Assembly: GCF_934617235.1 (NCBI RefSeq)
Contig: NZ_CAKTTZ010000006.1
Span: 1 to 64,000 of the forward strand
Direction of reading: 5' to 3'
Source: an uncultured Ellagibacter sp.
GTDB taxonomy: Bacteria > Actinomycetota > Coriobacteriia > Coriobacteriales > Eggerthellaceae
DNA: 64,000 bases
Part shown: positions 1 to 7,858 of the stretch, piece by piece
Layout: every line of letters begins with the position of its first letter
How positions within the stretch are numbered: position 1 is the stretch's first letter
The notes under the pieces: model-generated
Told to the model about the DNA's origin: nothing
Database searches by the model: none
Seen by the model: only the letters and a program-made list of their open reading frames with translations
Made by a program: the position numbers and the translations under genes

Positions 1-1
1 G

Positions 2-370
2 TTCCAGACGCCGTGGTTCGCCGCAATCGCGATCGGCTGCATCTCTCTCGTCCTGCCGCTGTTCCTCGACATGGCGACGCTGTCCCGCTTCGTCAACTTC
101 GGCGCGCTGTCCTCGTTCGTGCTGCTGAACATTGCCGTGTTCATCTTCTTCTTCATCAAGGAGAAGAAGCGCAACAGCTTCGGCGACGTCGTGAAGTACC
201 TGGTTTGCCCGGTTCTCGGCGTGCTCATCCTGCTGTACGTGTTCACCGGCTTCGACGTGCCGACCTACATCGTGGGCATCGCGTGGCTCGTCATCGGCCT
301 CATCATCGGCGCCGTGAAATCGAAGGGCTACAAGGAAGTCCCCGAGGCTTTCAAGAATCTGGAAGTGTAA
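2..370 (+). CDS. APC-family amino-acid permease, C-terminal part (cut by window start)
   Basis: The reading frame is open from the first bases of the window and ends at a TAA, giving about 122 residues. Three hydrophobic segments are visible, with a basic KEKKR loop after the second and a short charged tail ending KNLEV. The pattern of a small-residue-rich helix (VNFGALSSFVLLN) followed by a charged cytoplasmic loop is typical of the last helices of APC-superfamily amino-acid permeases, which import or exchange amino acids across the inner membrane. The N-terminal two thirds lie outside the window, so substrate and start cannot be judged. A strong hairpin terminator follows 74 bp downstream. 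Confidence 0.6.
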   Translation, partial: FQTPWFAAIAIGCISLVLPLFLDMATLSRFVNFGALSSFVLLNIAVFIFFFIKEKKRNSFGDVVKYLVCPVLGVLILLYVFTGFDVPTYIVGIAWLVIGLIIGAVKSKGYKEVPEAFKNLEV

Positions 371-443
371 CGCTTAGCCGAGTTGTTCGGGCTTAAGCTT
401 CGCTTTTAGCAAGGCGCCTCGCAGGTAGCTGCAAGGCGCATCC

Positions 444-478
444 AACAGGCCGCGTGTTCCGCACACGCGGCCTGTTTT
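444..478 (+). terminator. Intrinsic terminator after the permease
   Basis: Perfect 14-bp stem (444-457 with 463-476) and a 5-nt loop, followed by a short T-rich stretch. It ends the permease transcript. The upstream arm begins AA, so it may also work weakly on the other strand. Confidence 0.75.
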
Positions 479-616
479 GCATTAGCAGGAAGACAAAGGG
501 AAAGCGAAGCCGCCGCATGCTCGGCGAGGCGGAAGCGGCGCGGGGCATGGGGTGCAAAACGGGCAGCCCCAGCGCGACATGCGGCTACGCAATGCCCCCT
601 TTCCTTACCTGCCAAA

Positions 617-650
617 GCAAAAGCGCGCGGACCTGAAAGGACCCGCGCGC
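617..650 (-). terminator. Terminator of the 680-1048 minus-strand gene
   Basis: GC-only 8-bp stem (623-630 with 643-650) followed, read on the minus strand, by TTTTGCTTT. It lies 30 bp past the stop of the small Cys-containing protein gene. The rest of 371-679 holds no supported gene. Confidence 0.7.
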
Positions 651-679
651 TCGATGCATAGTTTGCGACGTGAGATGTA

Positions 680-1048
680 TTACAGCTCGATGCGGCCGAA
701 CTTCGCAAGCAGTTCGGAGGCGGCGGCGCAAGAGGGGCAATTGCAATACTTGGCGCCCGCCTCCTTGCGCGCGAGCTGCGCTTCGAGCATTTTTGCGGCG
801 GCCTCTTCGCCCATCATTTCTTTCGCCGGGCCCTGGGCGAACGCGATAACGCCATCGATTGTGGTGGGACGCCCCTCAAGGAAGTCGAGCAGCTTGGTGG
901 TCGCAGCCTCAACAGCGGCGTCACTGCTGTCGGCGGCAACAGCGTCTTTCCAGGCGGCAGCCGCGTCCTTGGTGTCCTGCTTGCTCGTGTCAGCAGTGGC
1001 GAGGATGCCCGCGCGCTCGGCAACGTAATCGAACAGTTCCTTCTCCAT
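680..1048 (-). CDS. Small Ala-rich protein with C-terminal CxCxxC motif, unknown function
   Basis: 122 residues, acidic and alanine-rich, with no signal peptide or membrane segment. Most of the chain looks helical (repeated DAAAAWKDAVAAD-like segments). Near the C-terminus the motif KYCNCPSCAAA offers three cysteines that could bind metal. The start is well supported: ATG preceded by AAGGAGG at good spacing, with a TTGGAT/TATAAT promoter upstream. It is a single-gene transcript with its own terminator. I do not recognise a characterised family. A conserved small protein of this shape occurs in Coriobacteriia, but that is recollection and not shown here. Confidence 0.7.
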   Translation of the reverse strand: MEKELFDYVAERAGILATADTSKQDTKDAAAAWKDAVAADSSDAAVEAATTKLLDFLEGRPTTIDGVIAFAQGPAKEMMGEEAAAKMLEAQLARKEAGAKYCNCPSCAAASELLAKFGRIEL

Positions 1049-1085
1049 GATGAACCTCCTTGGTTGCGCTTATATTCCTGCAGAC

Positions 1086-1113
1086 ATTATAGGATGCCGT
1101 CGATGCAATCCAA
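1086..1113 (-). promoter_or_regulatory. Sigma70-type promoter of the 680-1048 gene
   Basis: On the minus strand: TTGGAT, 16-bp spacer, perfect TATAAT (complement of 1086-1091), about 38 bp before the start codon. Confidence 0.65.
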
Positions 1114-1201
1114 GTAGTTACTTTGCAGAAACCAGGGCCGTCGCGTCATCGGCAGCTCAAGGCGGCAAGCCCCTCTCTCAAACACCTCGCCTTGCCTTGC
1201 G

Positions 1202-1537
1202 CTATTCCCCTTTGGCCTTGTCGGTCATGTAAAGCCCGACGCGAGCCTGATTCCAGGTTTCAGCCTTTTTGTCAACCTTAAGAATGCGGCACTCAAGCAC
1301 ATCGTCGTGGCCGAAGCGCAGCAGCTGAGCCGCAAGGTCGTTCTGATCGCGCGGAATGTAGCCGAGCTTCACGTCCTTGCGATAGATGGCGACGGCGTTG
1401 GGATCCGCCGGATTGTGCGATTCCGCGACAAGACGCAGCTTCTTGCCCGGCTTGAGCTTGGAAATCACCTTTGCACCATCCCAGTAACGCATGCCAGCAA
1501 CGTTGAAATCCGCGACGTAACGAGAACTCGAGCTCAT
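1202..1537 (-). CDS. HIRAN-domain protein
   Basis: 111 residues from the ATG at 1537 (GGAAGGA upstream). The open frame extends to 1609, but that extension has no ribosome site and unusual composition. The core matches a stand-alone HIRAN domain: FNVAGMRYWDGAKV at the front, then LRLVAESHNPADPNAVAIYR and KLGYIPRDQNDLAAQLL, i.e. the NP.DPNAV and LGYIP signatures. HIRAN domains bind DNA ends or damaged DNA and are often fused to SNF2 or HNH proteins; here the domain is alone. It is divergent from the WYL regulator gene, and the two share a 178-bp intergenic region. No catalytic residues are expected. Confidence 0.8.
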   Translation of the reverse strand: MSSSSRYVADFNVAGMRYWDGAKVISKLKPGKKLRLVAESHNPADPNAVAIYRKDVKLGYIPRDQNDLAAQLLRFGHDDVLECRILKVDKKAETWNQARVGLYMTDKAKGE

Positions 1538-1715
1538 GATTGCAGCCGTCCTTCCTTCTCCTCTTCTGTCCTTTTCCAATGTAGTTGCCATTCTATCGGG
1601 CCGGCACAATATGCCTGTCCTTGCTATCGGACATGGAAACTATGGGGCACTCTTCTTCCCATCTGCTACAATGAGGATGCATATCGTTATTGCGCCCCTC
1701 GAGAAAGCGACTGCT

Positions 1716-2699
1716 ATGGCGTACAACAGCAAGGCGAAGCTCAAGGTTCTCTATCTCTGGAAGATCCTTCAGGAGGAAACCGACGCCGAGCACGGCCTTT
1801 CCATGACGCAGATTCTCGAGCGGCTCGATTCATACGGGATATCCGCCGAGCGCAAAAGCATCTACGACGACATCAAGACGCTGCGCGATTTCGACATCGA
1901 CATCAAAACCTACCAGCGCAACCCCGTGGAATATGCCATCGAGCGACGCGACTTCACCCTCGAAGAGCTCATGCTCATGGTTGACGCCGTTCAATCATGC
2001 CGTGCCATCACCGAGCGGCAGGCGCGCATGCTCATCACCAACATCAAACAACTCGCCACCAACCGCGAGCAGGCGCTTCTCGACCGCCGCATCCACGTCG
2101 AAGGACGCATCAAGTCGAAAAGCGAGAGCGTGCTCTCGACCGTCGACGCCATCCACGAGGCCCTTCGCCTGCGCTGCAAGGTGGCGTTCTCCTACCGCAA
2201 GATCGGCGCAGACGGCAAGCCCCACGAAACGCGCGAGGGCAAGCGCCACGAGGTAACCCCCGTTGCCATCTCATACGACGACGGGTTCTACTACCTGACC
2301 GCATGGAACGACCACCACGCCAATCTCACCGAGTACCGGCTCGACCGCATGGCGAAGGTGAGCGTCGAACGCGACATGCCAGCCACCCGCAACGAAGAGA
2401 TCGCCAATTACGCCTTCGACCAGGGGAAAGCCGTCATGTTCGGGCGGTTTAACGGCGAGGAGGTCGCCTGCGAGCTGACCGTCGACCCCGATAAAGTCGA
2501 GATCATCACTGACCGCTTCGGCAAGGGCGCAACCTTCCTCCCCTTCGACGGGCAGCAGGTGCGCGCTCGGGTGAAGGTGTGCAAGAGCCAGCAATTCTTC
2601 GGCTGGGTAGCGAGCATGGGCCGCGCCGTGAGCATCGCGGCCCCGCAGAGCCTCGTCGAGGAATACCGCAATTATCTGCACTTCCTCCTCGAAGAATAA
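1716..2699 (+). CDS. WYL-domain transcriptional regulator
   Basis: 327 residues. The chosen ATG (1716) follows GAGAAAG and starts directly on the helix-turn-helix; upstream in-frame ATGs would add a low-quality N-terminus. Residues 1-75 form a winged helix (LSMTQILERLDSYGISAERKSIYDDIKTL). The middle and C-terminal parts form the WYL sensor domain, with the YYLTAW strand and the later EYRLDRM segment. WYL proteins are ligand- or nucleic-acid-sensing regulators of DNA-damage, phage-defence or metabolic genes. A TACAAT hexamer at 1667-1672 may be the -10 box. Its 3' end overlaps the convergent gene at 2672 by 28 bp. The target genes are unknown. Confidence 0.85.
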   Translation: MAYNSKAKLKVLYLWKILQEETDAEHGLSMTQILERLDSYGISAERKSIYDDIKTLRDFDIDIKTYQRNPVEYAIERRDFTLEELMLMVDAVQSCRAITERQARMLITNIKQLATNREQALLDRRIHVEGRIKSKSESVLSTVDAIHEALRLRCKVAFSYRKIGADGKPHETREGKRHEVTPVAISYDDGFYYLTAWNDHHANLTEYRLDRMAKVSVERDMPATRNEEIANYAFDQGKAVMFGRFNGEEVACELTVDPDKVEIITDRFGKGATFLPFDGQQVRARVKVCKSQQFFGWVASMGRAVSIAAPQSLVEEYRNYLHFLLEE

Positions 2700-3298
2700 G
2701 CGCCTGCCGCCAACATGTCGAGCTCGCGAACGGCGGCTTGAACCGTGCCACCCTCAAGCGATAAACGGATACTGCACCCTTCCAACTCGATGACGTATTC
2801 ATCTTTTGCTGTGCGGAAAGCCCGACAAGCTCGCTGGCCGAACGCGCAAGAGAGGGGTCCCACAACGACCCACGCGGGACAGCAGTCTTCGGCGTCGCGC
2901 CGCAAACTGGCAGGCGGAAGCGAGGTGTCCACCGCTCCCGCGCAGACGGCAAGCTTGCCGTCCAGCGCCCGATATGCCGCAAGATCCCCTTCGGAGAAAC
3001 GCAGGACGAAAGGCGCATCGGAAATCGGCGCGTCAGCGTAGAAATCCCAGGCTATAAAAGCGTCGGCCAAATCATCGCCCAAGGGGAAAGCCTCGGGAGA
3101 AGACGGCGCACCCAGCATCCACGACGCTTTGAGCTCGCAAACCTCACCCGACATCCCAATCGCGCACGCCGCATCAGGCACGGCGGGCTCATCCGACACC
3201 CCGCGCGCACCCGACCTTCTGGGTGCGCATGCCGCATCGGGAACGCACGACGATTCGTCCGTGTCGCCAAAGAGCTGATGCGCGCCTTGCAATGCCAT
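2672..3298 (-). CDS. Hypothetical protein, convergent with the WYL regulator
   Basis: 208 residues from ATG 3298, which has a clear GGGAGG site 8 bp upstream; the longer frame back to 3553 has no such site and runs into the promoter region of the next gene. The protein is acidic and cysteine-containing, with no signal peptide or membrane helix. A central segment (FIAWDFYADAPISDAPFVLRFSEGDLAAYRALDG) and a C-terminal helical end (GGTVQAAVRELDMLAAGAY) look folded. I recognise no family. The overlap of its stop with the WYL gene means the two mRNAs are complementary at their 3' ends. Confidence 0.6.
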   Translation of the reverse strand: MALQGAHQLFGDTDESSCVPDAACAPRRSGARGVSDEPAVPDAACAIGMSGEVCELKASWMLGAPSSPEAFPLGDDLADAFIAWDFYADAPISDAPFVLRFSEGDLAAYRALDGKLAVCAGAVDTSLPPASLRRDAEDCCPAWVVVGPLSCAFGQRACRAFRTAKDEYVIELEGCSIRLSLEGGTVQAAVRELDMLAAGAYSSRRKCR

Positions 3299-3578
3299 GC
3301 GTGTGCCTCCCGTCGTTTTCTCGATTGGCGCCATTGTAGAACGTGCGTACGAACCAGTCTGTCCATGCTTTTGGACAGTCGCAGCCCAACTGGAAGAGTT
3401 TTCCGAAGCGCCCCTCACGCCCCTCGTGCCCTCGCGCTGCCTGCCGCCGCTCGCAACGCGAACGGGAAGCGAGGACGGAAACCGCGAACAGCCCTCGCGC
3501 TCGGGCAGCCTGCATCGAGTATCATGGGGGATGCGGCGCGCCATTCGCGGCATGCCCCACTATCGGAAGGACACTCCC

Positions 3579-4733
3579 TTGCAAACGCAGCAAACCACCT
3601 CCCCCGCACGCGAGCGCCTTATCCGCACGCTTGCCGCCCTGCTTCTGGCAGTGAGCCTGTGCCTTCCCTCGCTTAGCGGGTGCGCAGGCGGCGAAAGCGT
3701 CGCGAACGGGGACAATGCGACAAGCTCGCAGCAAGTTTCCGCAGGCAGTGCCGCCGCGAAGCTATCCGATATCCCCGAGTACTCAGGTGCGCTCTGCATC
3801 GATATCAACGAGGGGCAACCTGGATTCTCCGCCGATGACGCGGCGCGCGGGTCGTTCATGGAATTCAGCGAGCTCGACTTCGAGGGGCGCTGCGGCACGG
3901 CGTTCGGCCTTATTGGACCCGAGACTGTCTCCAATGCCGAGCGCGGCGACATCTCGCAGGTTCACCCTTCGGGCTGGGTCCAACATCGCTACAGCTTCGT
4001 CGACCGCGAGATGCTCTACAACCGCAGCCACCTCATTGCGCACCAGCTGTGCGGCGAGGACGCCAACGAGCGTAACCTCATCACCGGCACGCGCACGATG
4101 AACGCCGTGGGGATGACCTATTACGAGGAGCTGGTGGGCAACTACGTCCGTCGCACGAACAACCACGTCCTCTATCGCGTGACCCCGCTCTTTGCAGCGA
4201 ACGACCTGGTGGCACGCGGGGTTCAGATGGAAGCGGAATCTGTGGAAGACGGCGGGCAGGCTATACGCTTCAACGTCTTCGTTTACAACGTGGAGCCCGG
4301 CGTGAAAATCGACTACGTGACGGGCGACAACTGGGAGTCGAGCGAGATTCCCGCCGTGAAGACCAAGAGCGAGGCAACCACAACCCGCGGCACGGGTGGC
4401 GATGCGGCGCTACCCCAAAGCGCGTCGAGCAAACGCGAGGCGGGCGCTTCGGGCACGAGCGGCTCATCGACTTCCAGCAACGCGGCAGCGGGGAATGGAG
4501 CGGGAGCAGCGCCATCCGGTTCCTCGGACGCGAAAACGAGCGGCGACTCGTCTTCTTCCGCGAACACCGCCGAACAGCAAACGTACGTCCTGAACAAGAG
4601 GAGCCACAAATTCCATCGTCCCGAGTGCGACGGCGTGCAGTCCATGTCCCCCTCCAACAAAGAGGAGTTCACGGGGTTGCGCCAGACGCTGATCGACGAG
4701 GGATACTCGCCCTGCAGAAGCTGCAATCCGTAA
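3579..4733 (+). CDS. Secreted DNA/RNA non-specific endonuclease lipoprotein with C-terminal Ada-like Cys motif
   Basis: 384 residues. The start is a TTG at 3579, chosen because GGAAGGA sits 7 bp upstream and a lipoprotein signal begins right after it: basic N-terminus, hydrophobic stretch LAALLLAVSLCLPSL, lipobox LSGC with the acylated Cys at about residue 35. Next is a nuclease domain of the NucA/EndA beta-beta-alpha-metal type (YNRSHLIAHQLCGEDANERNLITGTRTMN; the His and the downstream Asn belong to the catalytic site). A Ser/Thr/Gly-rich linker of about 80 residues leads to a C-terminal segment, VLNKRSHKFHRPECDGV...GYSPCRSCNP, like the Cys-rich metal-binding module seen in Ada and in some competence nucleases. 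Likely role: membrane-anchored degradation of extracellular DNA for nutrients or uptake. Confidence 0.85.
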   Translation: MQTQQTTSPARERLIRTLAALLLAVSLCLPSLSGCAGGESVANGDNATSSQQVSAGSAAAKLSDIPEYSGALCIDINEGQPGFSADDAARGSFMEFSELDFEGRCGTAFGLIGPETVSNAERGDISQVHPSGWVQHRYSFVDREMLYNRSHLIAHQLCGEDANERNLITGTRTMNAVGMTYYEELVGNYVRRTNNHVLYRVTPLFAANDLVARGVQMEAESVEDGGQAIRFNVFVYNVEPGVKIDYVTGDNWESSEIPAVKTKSEATTTRGTGGDAALPQSASSKREAGASGTSGSSTSSNAAAGNGAGAAPSGSSDAKTSGDSSSSANTAEQQTYVLNKRSHKFHRPECDGVQSMSPSNKEEFTGLRQTLIDEGYSPCRSCNP

Positions 4734-4864
4734 CGCCACATTCCCCCAGGTCATGCACGAGCGATCTCAACCTGAGACCGAGGGCGCATCGACTAATGTG
4801 AGGCTTGCGTTCAAGCAGCCAGCTTGGTCCTTTCATCAAATTACAACAACGTTCAAAAAAGTGC

Positions 4865-4894
4865 TTGCGTTACTGTGCATAGTGTATATATACT
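4865..4894 (+). promoter_or_regulatory. Promoter with overlapping GntR-type operator
   Basis: TTGCGT (4865-4870), 18-bp spacer, TATACT (4889-4894). The perfect palindrome GTATATATAC at 4884-4893 overlaps the -10 box, a placement expected for autorepression by the GntR protein encoded 35 bp downstream. Confidence 0.6.
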
Positions 4895-4928
4895 GTGCTT
4901 ATCAGATATACACACGTAAGGACTCACA

Positions 4929-5309
4929 GTGGACATCATCCTATCCAACTCGAGCGACAAGCCCATCTACGAGCAGATAACCTCGCAGATGAAAGCCCAG
5001 ATTCTGTCGGGCGCGCTTCCAAGCGGGGAGAAGCTCCCCTCCATCCGCGCGCTCGCGAACGGCCTCGGCGTCAGCGTGATAACCACCAAGCGCGCGTACT
5101 CCGATTTAGAGGCCGAAGGATTTATCGCAACCGTGCAGGGGAAAGGCAGCTTCGTAGCCGCGGGGAACCTCGAGCTTCTACGCGAAAGGCGCCTGCGTCA
5201 AGTTGAGGAGCTGCTTGTGCAAGCGGGCGAACAGGCGGCTGAGCTGGGGGTCTCACGGGCCGAGCTGCACGACATGCTCGACCTCGTTGCGCCTGACGAC
5301 CTTGCATGA
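4929..5309 (+). CDS. GntR-family regulator, YtrA subfamily
   Basis: 126 residues from a GTG start (AAGGA 6 bp upstream). Residues 10-75 are the GntR winged helix, with the standard phrases KPIYEQITSQMKAQILSGAL, LPSGEKLPSIRALANGLGVS and TTKRAYSDLEAEGFI. The short C-terminal part is a helical dimerisation tail and not a FadR or HutC effector domain, which defines the YtrA type. YtrA repressors usually control the ABC transporter genes that follow them, and here an ATPase and a permease gene lie directly downstream on the same strand. The operator over its own promoter fits this. Confidence 0.9.
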   Translation: MDIILSNSSDKPIYEQITSQMKAQILSGALPSGEKLPSIRALANGLGVSVITTKRAYSDLEAEGFIATVQGKGSFVAAGNLELLRERRLRQVEELLVQAGEQAAELGVSRAELHDMLDLVAPDDLA

Positions 5310-5364
5310 AGCCACCCACCACAGGCAAAAAGCGCCTCACGACATGAAAGGACACGGAACGCCC

Positions 5365-6246
5365 ATGTCAAACCTTCTTGAAATACGCGACGCAAACCGT
5401 CAGGTGAGCGACTCTTTTTCGCTCCGAAATGCCAACCTCTCCATTGGATCAGGGGAAATCGTCGGCCTCGTCGGAGCGAACGGCGCGGGAAAGACCACGA
5501 TACTCCGAGCCGCACTCGGCCTTCTGAAACTCGGTTCCGGGTACGCAGCGCTTTTCGGCGAGCCCCTCGCCGCCGACACCCCCGACGCCGACGTGCGGCG
5601 ACTTCGCTCCCGCGTCGGCGTCGTGTTCGACACGTGCCCCTATCCCTCCGAGATTACGGTGTCTCAAGTGGAAACATGCATCAAACCAGCCTTCCCCACC
5701 TGGGATAACACATGTTTTGAGACGCTGGTCGCCCGATTCGGGCTCGAGCCGAAGAAGAAGGTGAAGTCGCTCTCGCGCGGCATGGGCATGAAGCTGCAGC
5801 TCGCCTGCGCGCTCTCGCACAACGCCGACCTGCTCATCCTCGACGAGGCGACCGCAGGGCTTGACCCGCTCGCTCGAGACGAGCTGCTCGATGAGCTGCG
5901 CGATTATGCTTCAACCGGCGATCGCGGCGTGCTGCTTTCGAGCCACATCACAAGCGACCTGGAACGCATCGCCGACCGCGTGGTGGGCATCGACGCGGGC
6001 AGCATCATCTTCGACATCCCGCGCGAGCAGATAACCGACGTTGTCGGCATCGCGCATTGCACAGCTGACCAGGCGCAACGGATTCTCGCATGCGTGGATG
6101 GCGCCCGTATCGCAAAGCGCGAGTTCAGCTGCGACGTTCTCGTCCCCAACCGCTTCGAGTTCTCCGAAGCCTTCCCCGAAGTGCCCTGCGACCGCGCCTC
6201 CATCGACGACTACCTACACTTCATCCTGAAAGGAACCAACCGATGA
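5365..6246 (+). CDS. ABC transporter ATP-binding protein (YtrB-like)
   Basis: 293 residues. The ATG at 5365 is taken because the ABC fold starts at once (LEIRDANRQVSD). Walker A GANGAGKTT (37-45), signature LSRGMGMK, Walker B LLILDEAT and switch His in LLSSHITSD are all present, so it should hydrolyse ATP. It forms an operon with the YtrA-type regulator before it and the permease after it; the stop codon overlaps the permease ATG by 4 bp. Such GntR-ABC sets export antimicrobial peptides or respond to cell-envelope stress. The substrate cannot be read from the sequence. Confidence 0.9.
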   Translation: MSNLLEIRDANRQVSDSFSLRNANLSIGSGEIVGLVGANGAGKTTILRAALGLLKLGSGYAALFGEPLAADTPDADVRRLRSRVGVVFDTCPYPSEITVSQVETCIKPAFPTWDNTCFETLVARFGLEPKKKVKSLSRGMGMKLQLACALSHNADLLILDEATAGLDPLARDELLDELRDYASTGDRGVLLSSHITSDLERIADRVVGIDAGSIIFDIPREQITDVVGIAHCTADQAQRILACVDGARIAKREFSCDVLVPNRFEFSEAFPEVPCDRASIDDYLHFILKGTNR

Positions 6247-6917
6247 AAGCCGCTTTCCTCTCCGAACTTGCCATAGTGCGCACCTTCGTCCTCAGCTTCA
6301 TCGGCATCCTCGCATTCGTCTTCGTCTTCATGTGTTGGTCGATGGGGAGCGCCGTGGGTGCCGCCGCGGTTGTATGCGCCATGACGCCAATGCTCATCAT
6401 GTTCTCGCTCATGGGCTACGACGACCAAAACGGCTGGCTGCGTTACCGTGCCGCACTCCCCTTCGCGCGCCGCGACATCATCGCGAGCCGCTACGCGACC
6501 ATCTTGGCATGCGCCGTCGCCGTCATTGTTGGCGCTTCGGTGCTTGGCATCGCGCTCAACGGGGTGCTTCCCCGCTTTCTCGAAGGTTTCGAGGTAGCCG
6601 AGCCAATCGAAATCATTTCCTCAAGCATCGCGGCCACGATGATCGTCCTCATCATCGCCGCCATCGCCGAGCCCTTCCTGGTGAAATTCGGCACCACGAA
6701 GGGGATGCGCTATCTCATGTGCGCATTTATCCTGGCAGGATGCATCGACGTCGTCATCCTGACGAACTTCCTCGCCCCCGACGTCATGCAATCGATTCTC
6801 GTGTGGATCGACGCGCACAGCTGGCCGCTATTCGCGGCGCTCGTCATCATCGCACTCGACATCTACGTCGCAAGCTGTATGGTTAGCATCCGAATTTTTC
6901 AGGCGAAAGACCTCTAG
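6243..6917 (+). CDS. ABC-2-type transporter permease
   Basis: 224 residues with six hydrophobic segments (about 10-30, 38-60, 82-105, 120-145, 155-175, 190-215). After the second helix comes MGYDDQNGWLRYRAALPFARRDIIASRY, the conserved cytoplasmic loop of the ABC2_membrane_5 family, which includes permeases partnered with YtrB-like ATPases. It starts inside the stop of the ATPase gene (ATGA overlap), so the two are translationally coupled. The protein is inferred to form the membrane channel of this exporter in the inner membrane. Confidence 0.85.
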   Translation: MKAAFLSELAIVRTFVLSFIGILAFVFVFMCWSMGSAVGAAAVVCAMTPMLIMFSLMGYDDQNGWLRYRAALPFARRDIIASRYATILACAVAVIVGASVLGIALNGVLPRFLEGFEVAEPIEIISSSIAATMIVLIIAAIAEPFLVKFGTTKGMRYLMCAFILAGCIDVVILTNFLAPDVMQSILVWIDAHSWPLFAALVIIALDIYVASCMVSIRIFQAKDL

Positions 6918-7010
6918 GGAATCGCGGGGTCGCGCCGCGTGCTCTTCATCGCTCGCCCTCGCCTTCGCTATAATCAACGTCGACACGAACAAGCACGCGG
7001 AGAGGAACCC

Positions 7011-7544
7011 ATGAACATCACCGTCTACCTGGGAGCAAATGAAGGCAACGACCCGTCCATCGCCGAAGCGGCCCGTGAGCTGGGCACATGGATCGGCGAA
7101 AGCGGAAATGCCCTCGTGTACGGCGGGTCGAAGGTCGGGCTCATGGGAATGCTCGCAGAAAGCGCACTCGACGCGGGCGCCGAAGTCACCGGCGTCGAGC
7201 CGCAGTTCTTCATCGACCAAGCCGTGCAGCTCGACACCATCACGCAGCTCATCGTGACCGACACCATGGCCGAGCGCAAAGCGAAGATGATCGAGCTCGG
7301 CGACGCGTTCATCGCCTTCCCCGGCGGCTCGGGCACGCTTGAGGAAGTGTCGGAGGTCATGTCGATGCTCTCGCTTTCGCACTTGGACGCGCCCTGCATC
7401 ATCTACAACCTAAACGGGTACTACGACCACTTGAAAGCCCAGATCAACCTCATGATTGAGAAGGGCTTCTCCACGCCCAAGCGCCTGGAGCACGTCCACT
7501 TTGCAAGCAACCTTAACGACGTGAAGAACATCTTAGGTCGCTAG
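7011..7544 (+). CDS. LOG-family protein (nucleoside 5'-monophosphate phosphoribohydrolase-like)
   Basis: 177 residues; ATG at 7011 preceded by GAGAGGA. The Rossmann-like fold carries the two family signatures LVYGGSKVGLMGMLAE (36-50) and PGGSGTLEE (104-112), with the conserved MAERKAKM helix between them. LOG proteins cleave the N-glycosidic bond of AMP-type nucleotides and release free bases; in plants they activate cytokinins. In bacteria the role is often general nucleotide salvage. It sits alone between the ABC operon and prfC. Family assignment is firm, substrate is not. Confidence 0.88.
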   Translation: MNITVYLGANEGNDPSIAEAARELGTWIGESGNALVYGGSKVGLMGMLAESALDAGAEVTGVEPQFFIDQAVQLDTITQLIVTDTMAERKAKMIELGDAFIAFPGGSGTLEEVSEVMSMLSLSHLDAPCIIYNLNGYYDHLKAQINLMIEKGFSTPKRLEHVHFASNLNDVKNILGR

Positions 7545-7858
7545 CGCATAAGCCGCCCGACGCCGCGGGGGAGCCTGCGCCTCATTGCAGCGCGCGCATC
7601 GGCCGACATCGCGCCCGCACCCCCGCGCGCCGCCCGGACTCGCACTCACATCCTCTCGCGCGTATCGCCCGCCTTCCCACCTCGCGATACGCTCAACCCG
7701 CATCCCCTTGTCATCTGCGTGAAAGCGCGCCGCCTTCCGCATTCCCGTTCCCCTGTAATAGTACAATGTGATTTTGCCGCCCTACGCGCCCATTGAGCAC
7801 CGCGCTCGCAATCCGCGCGAGCAGGGCATTTCACTTCCAGATACGAGAAAGAACTAGC
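7545..7858 (+). other. Intergenic region before prfC
   Basis: 314 bp without a supportable gene; C-rich. A TACAAT hexamer at 7762-7767 may be the -10 box of prfC, but no convincing -35 was found. Confidence 0.4.

Noticed and set aside
3297..3578. N-terminal extension of the nuclease lipoprotein
   Set aside because: No ribosome site at the upstream ATGs, composition unlike a protein, and a lipoprotein signal must start near the TTG at 3579.
4817..4840. Fifth copy of the 36-bp repeat
   Set aside because: Shares only the TTTGATGAAA end and a short GCCAG on the minus strand; too weak to separate from chance.
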